A stretch of DNA of 64,000 nt from Prostheceraeus crozeri (lineage: Eukaryota; Platyhelminthes; Polycladida; Euryleptidae). Location: NCBI GenBank assembly GCA_907163375.1, contig CAJQUW010016149.1, positions 1 to 64,000 on the forward strand. The letters run 5' to 3'. The stretch's first letter is position 1, and every line of letters begins with the position of its first letter. The notes beneath the pieces are model-generated. The model did not search any database and was not told the DNA's origin. It worked only from the letters and a program-made list of their open reading frames with translations. Of this stretch, positions 19,160 through 31,832 are shown piece after piece. The position numbers and the translations under genes are program-made.

Positions 19160-20515
19160 TTTCAACTGTTTTTTACGTATGAGGAGATACAGGGTGCGGC
19201 ATAAAACTTGTGACCAAATTTCAATGTAACATAACTTTCTAATTGTCCAACAGAAATTAACAAATAAGGTCTCATTTTGATGCCAATACACATCTTCGTT
19301 ACCGGAATCAGCATTCCAATGATTGCATTTGAGAATGAGAGTTCAATATGCACACAAAGCAGAATAGCTCGAAATCCAAAAAACTAGATGAAAAGAACAA
19401 ACAACAAATGAATGGAAAAGCTGGTCTGTCGAAGTCTTTCTGCTGCAGATGATCACACAACATCAATTGGGTGATGACTGGATCAATCTTCAGGAATCAC
19501 GCCTTCTAACGCCGGAACGCCAAAACATTTTGTGTTTTCCTGTTGTATCTATTCCAAAGTCTTCACATCTCTTCCACATTTCGTCCAAGTTAAACCTCAA
19601 TCATTTTCATTTAGAAATATGTCATCACATTTACTTTTGACCATTAGACTTCATTCAGTGTGTTCATGATCGGATGCAAGTGATGTAGGCATTCTACGCA
19701 TCGTTTTAAACTCTCTTTCTCTCTACATGCAGTTGTGACATTTTTCAGTGACAAAATTGAACAAACATTTCAAGCTATGGGCCCGAATGTAATTACTTCT
19801 CATTGCAAATTTGAAATTCGGCTTTGCAGATAGTTCATAGATATGCAAGTTATATTGTTTTCTGATGAAAGCCACATGATGCCCTGGGCATAAATTTTCA
19901 TATGAAAAAGATCTTCCTTAAAAATGCTTGATTTAATTAACACATCGATCTCTTGACGTACAACAACTACTCTCTCAGTATTGCATGATTGAAATGAAAT
20001 GTTTTTGGTCATTTGTAACAATGGTTTTTTCATTCTGACCATTTTTCAGAATGTCGACATTGCACGTTAAGCCTGATTTTGCCACAGTGATTGTTTTGTA
20101 CGACTCGTAGAATCGACAATCTCTCATCACTACTAGCATGGCTAATTTGTTATTGAATCATTCTTATCAATCCAAATATCCATATTTAACTTCACATGTA
20201 TGGCATAGGCATTCAGCACCACTCTCGTAAATGTGCATGTGGGTACAGTACATGAGCATGATATGTCGAATTTGTCAATTATCTAAACTACGCACTGACT
20301 TACTCCGTCTTGGTAATCCAAAATTACGTATTTAGTTCATATTGCATGTCGTAGACCAACAGTGCCACTACAACAAATGTGTATGCTTGTACATGTACAA
20401 GACAAGAACTTATGGAAAGGAAAAGAAAATTGTTATGCAATGACTTAAAGTAAGTAAAGAAAATAGAAATAAACTCACAATATAATGTGATATATTCGAT
20501 GACTCTGATCATAAG
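19160..20515. other. No gene recognised
   Basis: Only short frames without family features. The frames at 19162-19353 and 19800-20042 have no domain signs. I see no repeat or transposon end here. Confidence 0.5.
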
Positions 20516-20523
20516 ATAACGTC

Positions 20524-20910
20524 ATGAAACAGAAGACTTGTCGTTCTTTGAAGGATCCAATTCCTCTCGTTGACCGATCAAACGTCTGTTACAATTTCAA
20601 ATGCGACTGCGGATGCAGTTATATTGGTCGGACAACGAGATGTCTTGCTATCCTAATCAAAGAGCACTATCCCAAGTGGGCAGCAACAAGATTGAGAGGC
20701 CTTAAAGATCAAAGCAGCTCAATATCAAAGCATCTCTGGGACTGCAATCAATTCTCCGGACATAAGATCGAGTCCTATTTCTCTGTCGCTGCATACTGCA
20801 GAAATGTACAACATGTCAAGATCACTGAGGTCATTTTATCAAAACGATTCAAGCCCTCACTATGTATCATGACAGATTATGTTAGTGATTTCCTCCTGCC
20901 GTGGACATAG
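20524..20910 (+). pseudogene. Penelope-like element GIY-YIG endonuclease fragment
   Basis: A 128-residue frame with NVCYNFKCDCGCSYIGRTTR, i.e. a C-x-C-G-xx-YIGRT core, then IKEHYPKW and SSSISKHLWDCNQF. This is the GIY-YIG nuclease found at the C-terminus of PLE reverse transcriptases, which cleaves the target DNA for insertion. The reverse transcriptase part is missing, so it is a 5'-truncated copy. The fragment at 63111-63665 is a related copy (CPCGAGYIGRTERHL) of the same general family. Confidence 0.85.
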
Positions 20911-23500
20911 CCCCTTTTCTACTATCATCTTATCTATTAATTTTCTGTAGTCCAATGTCTCGATATCAGTATATATGTATATTTTTTACTTGCTTAATCT
21001 CTTTTCATAGCTATGTAATTTGAATGTCTATAACTTTCAGTGTAAGATTATTTTGAGTCCTTTTGTATCCCTTTGTATCTTATGTTTAGAGTCATTGAAA
21101 GCGCTTGAGATAATACATAATATTATGAGTTTATTTTTATTTTCTCTGTTTAAAGTCATTGGAAGAAAAAGTTTCTTTAAATTATTGTCATACAGAACAA
21201 ATTTGTGCAATCACATGGATTAAGGCTATGGTCTAAGGCTAATCTATAGCTTCCCTTGAGTATAGACACAAGAAGACGTTGCATTTTATGTATTTCAGTC
21301 TTCCCTCTTGTCACAATGCCTCTCATAAAGTTGAAATGGGCTCATATCGACAGATGCTTCATCGACCAAATCGTTTGAACCATTATGTAACCATCTATAT
21401 ACCGGTAGGATAAAATCTAATTTTATGCCAAATAAAACTATCATGCTTACTTCTACTGGCCTCAATGAGGGCAGTTTTGATGTATCTGCGTTATCAAATT
21501 CTTCGTCAGAAATTGACTGAATTAGATTACCAATCAGTAGGTCAACCATCTCGGCTTCAAATTCATCATCATCCCCAGTCCTAGTCATCTAATTCTCTGA
21601 ACCGTTCATGACTGCCTCAACTACGTCATCGAGTATTTCGGAATCACATTCTCTCTAGTGGACGCCATGTTGACGATTGGGCAGATGAAGTTGCTGCTTC
21701 CATTTCTGAAGAATTCATTCCTCGACTCATGATGAAAGAAAGACTACAATCCTGGAAGATATTTCACATAATTTGCGTGTAGGCATCAATTGCAGCTATG
21801 TCAGCTTCTCTGCTGTATGAGCTGAATTATTATATTTATACTCCAAAATACATTCTTTAACATCTGACTTTATTGTAGCAATCTGCAGCGATATCTGGTG
21901 CAAGTCATGCAAAGGAGGCCTTATTTCTTATGTATGCCTACTTCTACAACTAAGATAATAGTAGGTATTTGAACACAATGTGCATTGTATTTGCTTACCA
22001 CATCATACGAGGATGCGGTCGTATCTTACTTTCCTCTCAGTTCAATTGACTTTTAGTGTTTCTTCATGTATACAATGTTCATTAATTTTTCAACAGATAT
22101 TTCCAATAACATTCCCTAACGCGTGCTGTCGACATATTTCGACACAGACATTCAAACAAATCCTGTGACCTACTAAATGAATTGAGGGATTTTATTTTAT
22201 ACTGAATAGGCTATTTTGAACTTCCTATTCACGATACAATCATATGCGAATGCAAATGGGTAGTTGTTTTGCCATGAATCGTCATCAAACTTGCCTTCAT
22301 TTTCATCATGTGCAAACATGTGTGGAGCACTTCTTTGCAGCACAACAAGACAGTGTTAGTCGCTAGCAGTGATCGAATAGGCAATCGTCACCCTTTGTCA
22401 TTGACCTGTGATGCAAGTTTCTATCGTCCCTCTTAGACCTCATCAAGTCTATTGTGTTGTAATGCGATCAGCAGTGACTGTCGACATCGCGCGGGAAGAG
22501 GTTTGGTGCAGTGCGGCTGGCTGGGCCGACTGGTTTTTCTCATCAGGCCTATGTATGTCGACCAATGACGACATTCATTCTACAGCTATTTTCCTACTTA
22601 ACTAAAAGACTTGCAACATTGCAAGAGCATGAAAGCAAAACATGATTTACGCCATGATGGTTGGAGCGTTGGCTGTTGATTAAAGATAGGAAATTACAGA
22701 TAGTTAACGATGACGAGTTACTTTAATAATAATCAGAGTAACTGCTGCATCTCATGAGGAAGAGTGTTCTCCGTTTTTGAAGGATAGAATGATGTCAAAG
22801 TGCGGATAATTGCATGTTTGCTGATTGAAGATCAAATTGGTTAGAAATTGATAAAAATCAGTAACTGTGCGCTTCATCGGGAGCTCTTGCTCATCCGGAG
22901 TGCCGACAGACCTAGCGTAACCGTGACATAGAAATCGAGAAATCTTATGATGTCCAATGATCGAAGTTGACCTACTGCCAGCCTTAACAAGGAGGTTAAT
23001 GAGACGCCGGCCAAGCCCCGGCCGGTTCCAACCCTGCTAGTCCTCCTGTAGAAGGTGCAGAGCGGATCCCGGAGTAGTAGCATCAGCTCCGATTTAACTC
23101 CAATTTTATTTGAGAAGCAAGAAGAAAGAACTGCAATTTCAATTCACATGCTGAATTGACGTTTGGTATATTACAAACTGCTGATTAAATCATCAGTGCC
23201 ATTTCATTTGATTTCAATTCAGACTTTGCAGAAATTGGTTAAATGCATAATCAATGCGTAGACTTGAGATGTGCAATAACTAAAATTAAGTGAAATTTCT
23301 GTCTGTATTCATTAAATACTATTTCTGACCATTGATGTAGAAAGGGGAAGATAACTCGCTCAGCTATCATCATGTGCATCCGAAATGAAGCCTGGTGATT
23401 CACGAGCATCTTGTGCAATAGTGGCAGAGAGATAGAACCGATAGCACATCACAGGTGTTATCCCTACATACTGCATTCTTGCCTCTCAGTCGACTCTTTA
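20911..23500. other. No convincing gene
   Basis: The acidic minus-strand frame at 21295-21588 starts MTRTGDDDEFEAEMVDLL and meets a donor-like GTAAG after about 45 codons, so a first exon is possible but unsupported. A GC-richer patch at about 22880-23080 has no recognised family. Otherwise anonymous AT-rich sequence. Confidence 0.4.
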
Positions 23501-23503
23501 ATC

Positions 23504-23746
23504 ATGATGAAGAGTTGTTGCTTTCCTTTGTGCTCGAATAGAGCAACCAAAGCAACTCATCTGTCCTTTCATGCTTTCCCCTTGTCAAATTGGGAGAGAA
23601 CTCAGCAATGGACTACCGCGATTCAACCTTCGTTTGCTCAACCGTACATTTCTCAGAATCGGATTATAAAACTGGTGACTTATAGAAGAGATTGCAAAGA
23701 TATCGTAAGAAGGTGTAGGGAATTATATAAGAACTCGTATGACTAG
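23504..23746 (+). pseudogene. THAP-type zinc finger fragment
   Basis: From the ATG at 23504 the frame reads MMKSCCFPLCSNRAT, then LSFHAFPLSNWERTQQWTTA. C-x(4)-C near the start and the F-H-x-FP pattern followed by W match the first half of a THAP (C2CH) DNA-binding domain. The C-terminal AVPTIF-like box is not seen before the frame ends at 23746. THAP domains occur in host regulators and in P-element or Kolobok-type transposases; no catalytic domain follows nearby, so this is an isolated exon or a remnant. Confidence 0.5.
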
Positions 23747-24231
23747 GCCTAGTTATTTATAGGGTTCTGATAGATATTTTTTAGACATATTTTTGGATTT
23801 TTTGGGTATTTTAATTATTTTGATTCTTGATATTTCTAAGGTTTGTTGACTCAAATGCATTTAGGCTAACTCAAATACTTAGCATCTCGCTCATCATTTC
23901 ATCACGTATTGAAAGAAGAATATTGTAAATTGGGTTATCGGCAGTCACCATATTCAAAGACTATTTAAATCTTCCACTGTCTTTGACCATATTATATCAA
24001 TAACTAACAATTTTGAAGGCTATATTAATTACTAATTACTAATGTGCTAATACTAATTACAATATTAAGTGAATAAGTGAAATCTCTGCCTGTATTCATT
24101 AAATACTACTTCAAACACACCACTGAAATGTCGTCCAAGTTGATACGCCTGTGATAATTAACAAGTGCTGCTTTTTGCAATGAAAATCCATCTGTCAACA
24201 TTTAGAATGAAAAGATGATTCATTTAAGAGA

Positions 24232-24841
24232 TAGAAAGTAAGAAATATTCGAACGCAGGTCGAGTTGTTGATCATTTCGAAATAGAACTTTGGAATGATG
24301 AAATGCTTCCACTCTCCAACTCTAATGACGTTTTCATGCGAATGATGATGTTGAGAAATGTTGAAAATGATGTTTTGATTATTCTACTTTCTTATTGAAG
24401 GAATGATTCAACTAGAATGATCTGAATCTGTTCAATGTGTGAAAATCCTCCATTTCTGATTGTCTTGCATTTGTTATCTCTACAGCAACGCTCTTCGGGA
24501 TTGACAATCAACTTGAAGATTTCAATGATGGAAAGGATTTCTTCTTCTCTGCAAAATTATCTTCTCATTCAACTGTGGGAGAAGTGCGGGCGGTGATTGC
24601 GGAGAGAGTGAAGAAGGACAAGAAGTTGATTTCCGTGAGAAGAGGGGTCGGGATATTCAACAAGAAGCCCGTCTTCTGGAATGGTCACTGTTTCTCTGAT
24701 GTGAGCGGAAATGTGTATGAGGGTGATGCAGTCGAAGAGAGGAGAACGGTAGATCTGCGTGTCGATGGTGACCAGCTGCCAATCCTTCCTGATGATGTGA
24801 ACGTGTTCTTTGTTGCTGCTGCCGGCGGTCCTCCAAAATGA
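24232..24841 (+). other. Duplicated host gene segment, copy 1 (two exon-like parts)
   Basis: This 0.6-kb block is repeated in inverted orientation at 53171-53778 with high identity in coding-like and non-coding-like parts. Upstream part: an open frame with GRVVDHFEIELWNDEMLPL and FMRMMMLRNVENDVLI, ending at a TGA near 24402. An acceptor-like TTATCTCTACAG precedes the second part at 24486. Confidence 0.7.
24486..24841 (+). CDS. Putative terminal exon of an unknown host gene, copy 1
   Basis: After the acceptor TCTCTACAG the frame reads TLFGIDNQLEDFNDGKD, then KLSSHSTVGEVRAVIAERV, KKDKKLISVRRG, PVFWNGHCFSDVSG and LPILPDDVNVFFVAA to a TGA at 24841. The protein piece is about 117 residues, alternating short strands and one amphipathic helix; a ubiquitin-like fold is conceivable (STVGEVRAVIAE as helix 1 start) but not shown. 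Differences from the copy at 53171-53523 are mostly conservative (FNKKPVFWNGHCF versus FNKRPVFWNGHCY), which suggests real coding history in both. No family recognised. Confidence 0.6.
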
Positions 24842-25480
24842 TTTCTATCGAAACTGTTTGGTTGAATATTCTTGTGATGATAATTATCCCTCATCGACCT
24901 GTTGTGACTTTAAGTGAAACCAATGCCTCGGAAACTGTCGCTGGTGACTCTTTATGAAGTTTGACCACATTTTGAGACATAATATTCTTGGTATTGTGCA
25001 TTTGCGAAGACTTTCTGTAGCTGTTAAGTGTGCAGAAATGTCAACGACCATGTTTATTTACTTCCGCGATTTTGAAAAATAATGGAAAAGCACAAGAAAA
25101 TTCCTAGGGTTTGATAGAGCAGACTAATATGGTGCTGATCAAGTTTTCTTCTCAATGCTTTGATGTATATAGGATCTTACGACAACAGACTTTTGAAAAA
25201 ATACATTTGAATGCTCAATAGCTGAAATTGTCAATGCGAAATTTAGGTGTCTGCGTAGATGACAAAGGGTAGTCTAAAAACTATTATATAAGTTTCAATT
25301 ATGCCCCCATTTTGTGAGCTGTGTGCCTCAATGCATTTATTTAGTACATGAAAATGTCAATATTAAGTTGAAAAATCGTTTGTGATGCTAGATGATTTCA
25401 CGTTAGTCAATGTATCTGAAAGACAACTTTCTGTCAAAGTTAATTATGACTCTTTAGAAAATATTAAATTTCTATATTTG
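24842..25480. other. No gene recognised
   Basis: Sequence after the exon; it may include a 3' untranslated region, but no polyadenylation context could be confirmed. Confidence 0.4.
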
Positions 25481-25482
25481 AA

Positions 25483-26748
25483 TGTCGCGAGCGTTACCGA
25501 AAATATAGAATAAGTTTTTCCCTCGGAGACAAGAATGATTAGCGAGTTCATACTACCAAAGATAATCGACTTTCCATGAATGCTAATCAGTGTGATAATC
25601 AACTAAGTTATTCTAAGTCTACTTCCTGGTAGATAATCAATCTGTCGCGAGCGTTACCATGACATACACTTAGTGAATTGAATCTCGATCTCGAATCTCA
25701 ATCTCGAGAATCAGTTTTATCAAATACCGAGATCTCGAGATCTCTAATTCGATATTACAAGCAGGCCTATATCAGATTGTGCCAATTATTAAGAAAGTGT
25801 AATTAATTACAGGCAACTGCAATTTGCTGTACAGTAGTCTAATTGGTGACCTAATTGCAATTATCTAGTTTTATCTGTTATTGAAATTAAGATATCAATA
25901 CCAATCTGAACTATATTTGACATTTATTAAGTTGTTAAACCTACAACACAGACAGAATTAATTTGTGTACAGACATTAATTCAGGCCAAAGCGAGGCCTG
26001 GTTTTGTAGGCCTAAGTACAAGGACAAAAGCGGGGGGGGGGAGGTAAGTATATGTGCAAGGACTAGAGAAGTTCCATTTCCTGTCCTAAGTCAGAGAAAG
26101 ACTCATTGAAGTAAGGGAAGTTTCTTCCTCAAGTGACAAAGGCTTGTTCATAATTCTATGGCTATAGCTACCAAAGATATAGTACTCTCCGATGTTGACG
26201 TTCATCTGACATTATGCTTAACTTCTGTGTTATGATTCTGGAACAAATAAAATGTTTGGTGTGCTGTTTCTATATTAATCGTTCAATCTTGTAATCTTCA
26301 TTACTATTATCTTCTGTGATGACAAATTCAATGGCAAAATTTATGTTATCCGTAATGTGATTAGATAATGTCGCGAGCGTTACCGTCAAGATTGATTGAA
26401 ATCTCGCAATCGGTGCATTCAGTAATCTATTCAAGCATGAAGAAATCATCAACTATTCATTATTTATCTATCATTTCGTTCTTGAGACAACAGCTTCTGC
26501 AGTTTAGATAAAATATCCATCAAACCTCAAAAAATCTATAATGAAATATTTATCTCTGTCGCGAGCGTTACCATATTAAATGATCTCTGTACACAAATGT
26601 AGAGATAGTATGAAATTGATATTTTGTATGTATTCGGTCGATGTCGTGTTGCATCAAACTGCATCTTCAGAATATTCAAAAAGGATATCGTATCATAGAG
26701 AATGTTGGTTTTCGATCGAGTTTTGCTATCAATGTAGCGAGCGTTACC
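25483..26748 (+). repeat. Five dispersed copies of TGTCGCGAGCGTTACC
   Basis: Copies at 25483-25498, 25643-25658, 26369-26384, 26557-26572 and, with one change (TGTAGCGAGCGTTACC), 26733-26748, all in the same direction. Spacing is 160, 726, 188 and 176 bp. The sequence between the copies is not repeated and no gene is seen. CpG-rich motifs stand out from the AT-rich surroundings. Confidence 0.9.
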
Positions 26749-28106
26749 GTGGTTTGGCCCAGGAAGCAAATTCGACCGTCTGCAGTGCAAAACTTATCAC
26801 ATGGAATCGGCATCTCTGATGTACAGAACATCAAGTTGATTGGCGAAAATATCAATAGAAATCGAAAAATTTCTTAAGTATAAATAATTCAAGTCAGCAC
26901 TATACTACAACTTAACCCCATTCGGACTTCCTGTGTTGGTAGAAGTCCACGGTTGCATTCAAAAAACTGCACCGAATCTAGTAAATTAGAACGGCTGAAG
27001 GAGCTATTACAGTGAGATATTTTTCTGTCCGAAAACGGACATTTAGAATGGATTTGACCAGAAATAATGTTGTTCAGCAATTTGTGCAAATATAACTTAC
27101 ATCAACACTACATTGGCCAACATCATATCCCGAAGAGTTATCAGATACTATGAAAGCATGTACAGCATATTCCCAACCTTTCCGTCCATTTGGTAATTGA
27201 TATGTGAGATGTGATTTTATCAGGGTATTTGATGTCACCCTGTTTTTCTATTCAGTCAAGATTCTTGTCAATACTCAGTACTCATACAGTATGGCTTATG
27301 ACTCATCTATGCTATTGGCCCTCCAAACTGACTCAACCCAATTGATTGAATTGTCTTTGTTCGGTGCGAGTAGAAACATTAACGCCACTTTGTATTTTTG
27401 TTATTATTGAAATGATCATAAATATAGTGTCTCACCATTTGTCAAAAACGTTTTCATGTATGATTGTAAATAAATAATGGATTTTTCATGTTTTTGTCAT
27501 TTTGGTTATTTATGGCTATTTATGTTAATTTCTTTTAATTGTGGCAATTTTGATCTAAAACATCGAAAACATTTACAGAAATAGTAAATTATTTTAATTA
27601 CGAAAATAATGATGTTTTTGCCAAAATTAATGGAAAAACTAAAAACAAAATAAATTCATGGAAATTTAGATGGTTACAATAATATGTCCCCTGCTGCATG
27701 TTATTGGCGCCCTGTGCTTTCTCACAGCTTGTGTGACTTCGTCTTGCGTGTCCTCGGATACAATGTCGTTTCATTAAAGCCCGCTAGATTATGTGACAGG
27801 TAGACGCGTGCGTTCATCTTCTTGTTCTGCATAGGAAGTTATTATCCTTGATCATCCAACTTCATCAACTTCAATGCATTGTTATTGGACATTTTTCGAG
27901 GACCTATCAGAATCAGTTTCTCACACTTTTCAAACAATTACTTCATCCAAACTCAACGAACTCTCGTGATCACACTTGCTCTAAAGTACATTGACACATG
28001 AATATCTGATGTCCTTGACTTTACAGCCGTTGAAGTGATTGCCTACATGGATTATCAGACTTGATGGACATTCCGCTTTTATACATATTTTTGACATCAA
28101 CAAGAG
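26749..28106. other. No gene recognised
   Basis: AT-rich sequence, including the poly-T-rich part at 27470-27660. No domain-bearing frame. Confidence 0.5.
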
Positions 28107-28324
28107 AATGAAATTAAATAAACGACAGATCAAATTGCCTTGCAAGAGATGTCCGGCTGACAGCAGGATTCGAGCCCTACGACCAATGTTAACTAGACCT
28201 GTGCTCAACCAACCGAGCCACGAGCCGCTTACATGCGGCAGTGTCAATTGGCAGGATCAAAGCCTACCACACATCAGTTGTCATAGCAATGACGATCAAT
28301 GAATAGATATCTCGTCACAATTGT
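28107..28324 (-). mobile_element. tRNA-derived SINE, family 2, copy 1
   Basis: On the minus strand: CGTGGCTCGGTTGGTTGAGC (box A) and GGGCTCGAATCC (box B), with a tRNA-like body whose anticodon-loop region reads TCTAGTTAAC. It matches the copy at 33273-33483 along its whole length. A conserved ~90-bp stretch precedes the tRNA-like part (ACAATTGTGACGAGATATC...), so the tRNA module is not at the very 5' edge. Confidence 0.8.
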
Positions 28325-30263
28325 AACCACCGACATTAAGGCAAGTAGCTGGTATCAACATAGTATTAGGCAAGTGACATGCAATATTGTAGTGAGTGTT
28401 TGTTATAATCCATAAATGCTGTTCTCATCATTTCGAAAGATTGTCATATTTCTATTTCAAATCCTTCTTTTAATTTTTGCAGACAGACTTCTAGAGGTTC
28501 TAATCGAAAAAAGAATTTTCAAGAACGCATAAGCAACTTGAGAGTATTTTAACTATTTAAGTGAATGATATTCATCTATTAATCGCACCTTTTTGCTTGA
28601 GCAGCAAAACAAAAACAAGAATAAACTCGATGAATTCAATACTGTACTCACTGTTTTGCTCGTGCTCATAATTCAAACAATGTAAATGTTCGGTCTACTG
28701 TTAATCAGATGAATTTACTTTTCATTTTTCTAAAAACTCATTTTTGAACAAAAAACAATTCTTTTTGATAAGTAATGCGAAACCGAAAATGTAAAAACAA
28801 CAATCTGCAAATCTAAATTAGTGTCCAATCAACAATTCTTTGTGGAAAAATGTGAGGATTTAAGATGTGGAAACTGTGATTCTCTTTCGATTGGTGATTC
28901 ATCTACTTTAAAAGGAAGACTTTTGAAGTGAAATGTACAGTGTAATATGTCATGTGAAAGTGTTATTTACGGAATTTGCTGTTATTGCCATGGTGAAATC
29001 TTTATAAATTTGTTATATATACACCGTTTTCCCTATTAACCTATATCGTTTCTGATGAAGATATCGACAAAGACATCTACAACTCTGTCAGAACAGTTGA
29101 TTGAGCACAAAGGTACTGGGTCAAGACATTTGCTGCCAATCTCAGAAGAAGAGAGGCAATTTTCATTAGAACTCTGTGTCCTTCAATGAACTCAAGGGAA
29201 GCAAGGTTGCGTCCAAACTTGGACTTGGGATATCCCCCAAGATTATTCTTGGGTACTCCCAAGATTGGATCCAAGAGTGGCTATTTCTCTAATGAAGTGG
29301 AACAACAATTTCCAAGACATGTTTGGAAATTTGATTGAGATTTAAAATTGCATGAAGATATTTTGAATCATACCATATTGTACATATTGCTATCCAATTA
29401 ATAGGAATCTAATGCTCATATTAATTACTATTTAATACATGAATTTGTTATTGCGGAATTGAGGCCATATTAATATTCAGCTAAAAGTTTTAATTATCGG
29501 CATAGGTTATCTCTGGTATATCATCAACCCTGTTTACATATACAGCATAATAATTTCCTAATTAGAACAACATGCATGACTAAGCTACATTCCTTACAAC
29601 ATGTCTGATCGAGAAACGAAACACACATAACATAGACCTCGTATAGGATGAAAGTAGCACAAATGTAGATATAACGATATTTTTACTAATCGTAAGAAGC
29701 AATCATCAAAGAATGTCACTGCATTAAATGATATCGATAACTTTATATTTCTAATACATGCAGCCTACTAGTAGAATAAACAATATAGGCCGAAGTTTTT
29801 AACTTTCAAGGCAAGAGGCTATATGAAGCAAGTTATCTACGAATTGTTGTAGGCTACCAATTTAACAGCATAAGCGTTATGCAGGTATTGGTTTAATGAA
29901 TTCCACTTTTTCATTTATTATTTGTTTTATTTAACGCAAAATGACATATACAAAATTCTGTCTAACACAATATGCATTACATCTAGCTTAATGGATTAAA
30001 TTCACAAGGAAGCCATAGGCAATCAAAGCATAGTTCAGAAAGCTAATTAAGCAGAATATCAGATAGACATTTACGGTAGGTCTATATCAAAGTTGATGAT
30101 AGTACAGTTATATCATAGAAAGACCAATCGTGTGGTTGAAGTAGGTTGCATATTTACATGTACATACTTGTAAGCTTACATGTAGATGACTTGCTATGAC
30201 ATGATGTGGGCAGAATTTTTCCAAGAAAACCGCAAATAATCATTCATGGTCAATTTCTATACT
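28325..30263. other. No gene; one CTTGGG-type hairpin
   Basis: No domain-bearing frame. At about 29215-29282 there is a cluster of CTTGGGA/CCCAAG words (for example TTCTTGGGTACTCCCAAGAT) that can fold on itself; a larger relative is at 30264-30358. Confidence 0.5.
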
Positions 30264-30358
30264 CTTGGGTTCTCACTCCTGGGGTACCCAAGCTCTTGGG
30301 TCCGCACCCCAAGTCTACCCAAAACCCAAGAGAGAACCCAAGACCCAAGACCCAACAT
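30264..30358. repeat. Foldback of CTTGGGT / ACCCAAG words
   Basis: TCTTGGGTTCTC at the left pairs with GAGAACCCAAGA at the right, with additional CTTGGGT and CCCAAG copies between (about eight in total). Flanking sequence has no gene. It could be a palindromic end of a small transposon or a local expansion. Confidence 0.7.
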
Positions 30359-30733
30359 TGAGGGAGGAGAAGGATGTGTTGCGCAGACTTGTAAGCGGCC
30401 CGGGCCGGGTAGAGCCTGCTATTTCGCAACTAACACGGGTCGGGGTGCGCGCGGCCTGAAAATACATCTCTTCCATTTAGCCAACTTGCAACGATCCATT
30501 AAATAATGGTTGCTTTTCTCAATACTGATGCTTACAGGCAGGACTAGTCGCGAGGGGTCAGAAAAGCATTTTTCATTGAGTAGTGTGAATTCAAGTCTGA
30601 ATTCTGACCAATCAGGACATTTACATCACTTCAAGATTGCACGGCTAGCAACATTGAGATCGTGGATGTAAGTTGAGGACTGACTTGAGAATTGTGAGAA
30701 ATTTCAATCGAATCCTCCTCACCAATCACGTGC

Positions 30734-31282
30734 ATGAAGCGTGGAAGAGTTGATCATGATTTGGAAAGCAGTGATATATTTGATAATCTTCGTGATGCAC
30801 CAGAAAAAGAAACGACATGCAATTTGCAAGACAAAATTGATGATGAAAACGAAAGTTCCATTGCACAACCTGTGACGCGTGTCGGAATATTATCATTCTG
30901 GCGAGAACACAGAAATGATTTCCTGCTGTTGTCTGTGGTAGCAAGAGAAATATTAGCAGTTCAGGCAAGCTCAGGCCAGTCAGAGCAAATATTTTCCAGT
31001 TGGGGACTTGCAATCAGCCAGACGAGGGCTCATTTAAAGCCAAAGCACGTGAGGCCATCGAAATTGTCGCAATTGCCGTGCAAAATGGAAGCACAACCTT
31101 TAATTGAAGCATCCAATGAAACCACATTGCTTCTTTTATTAAATGCATTTTTGGTTGCAACACAATTATCATATTTTCAATTTACGAAAGTCCGGATCTC
31201 AAACGCGAGGATACAGTATCATAACAGCCTATGTATTATATGTGACAAAAGTATTATTGATGGTTCGAGAATCTCGAGATGA
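30734..31282 (+). pseudogene. hAT transposase C-terminal fragment
   Basis: A 182-residue frame including VGILSFWREHRNDFLLLSVV followed by AREILAVQASSGQSEQIFSS. This is the hAT dimerisation domain (W-x(5)-P/D-x-L-x(3)-A-x(3)-L-x(2)-x-A-S-S-x-x-x-E-R-x-F-S), close to the end of the transposase. N-terminal zinc finger and catalytic parts are absent. GC-rich blocks at about 30370-30445 and 31283-31365 flank it and may be the subterminal parts of a non-autonomous derivative, though no clear inverted ends were found. Confidence 0.75.
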
Positions 31283-31544
31283 GCGGGACAGGGCCTGAAT
31301 ATCTCTGATGCAGTGGGCTTGGACCGGGCTTTGTGTGGGCGGGTAAATTCAGGCCCATTTGCAAGTGTGGTGTTAGTTGAATAATTCCAAAAATATGAGT
31401 CACTTTTCAATATAACCAAAATATATACGCATCAGATCCTCTTACTATACATGTGAACCTCAATAAATGTTTCTATCGTGTAAGTCACGAAAAGTAGTCA
31501 ATCTTGTGATAAACAGTGATTTTTCAGTAGGATTGCAAATTTAT

Positions 31545-31832
31545 CTAACGATGGCGACTTCCTGATGGCTTGATGGGTTTCTGATTCTTCGAGTCATAAA
31601 TACATGTATTTACACGCATTCTCATTAAATCATTAATTTCTGTCTGAGGAATGATCATCAACTTTCCAACCGCGATGATCACGTCTTTCAGACACTGAAT
31701 GCCACCTTTTTCTATACTCTCTGCTTCTCCACATCCCATCACACATGTTCGATACGAATCGAAGGGATTCAGATCTGGTGATCCTGATGGCCACTCTATC
31801 CTTCGACTATTTCTAGTGATGCAACTGATCAA
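31545..31832 (-). pseudogene. Tc1/mariner transposase C-terminal fragment
   Basis: The frame starts near RRIEWPSGSPDLNPFDSYR, the W-P-x-x-SPDLNP motif that carries the third catalytic acidic residue of Tc1/mariner proteins, then degenerates. No TA-flanked ends identified. Old remnant. Confidence 0.7.

Noticed and set aside
21295-21588. Acidic frame MTRTGDDDEFEAEMV with a donor-like GTAAG
   Set aside because: Could be a first exon, but there is no domain, partner exon or second copy to support it.
22874-23083. GC-richer frame near 22.9-23.1 kb
   Set aside because: No recognisable motif; composition alone is not enough.
23504-23746. P-element transposase
   Set aside because: Only the THAP half-domain is present; nothing catalytic follows.
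26027-26044. Poly-G run as a transposon tail or regulatory site
   Set aside because: Isolated homopolymer without surrounding structure.
30246-30506. Plus-strand frames across the CTTGGGT foldback
   Set aside because: The frames are produced by the repeat words.
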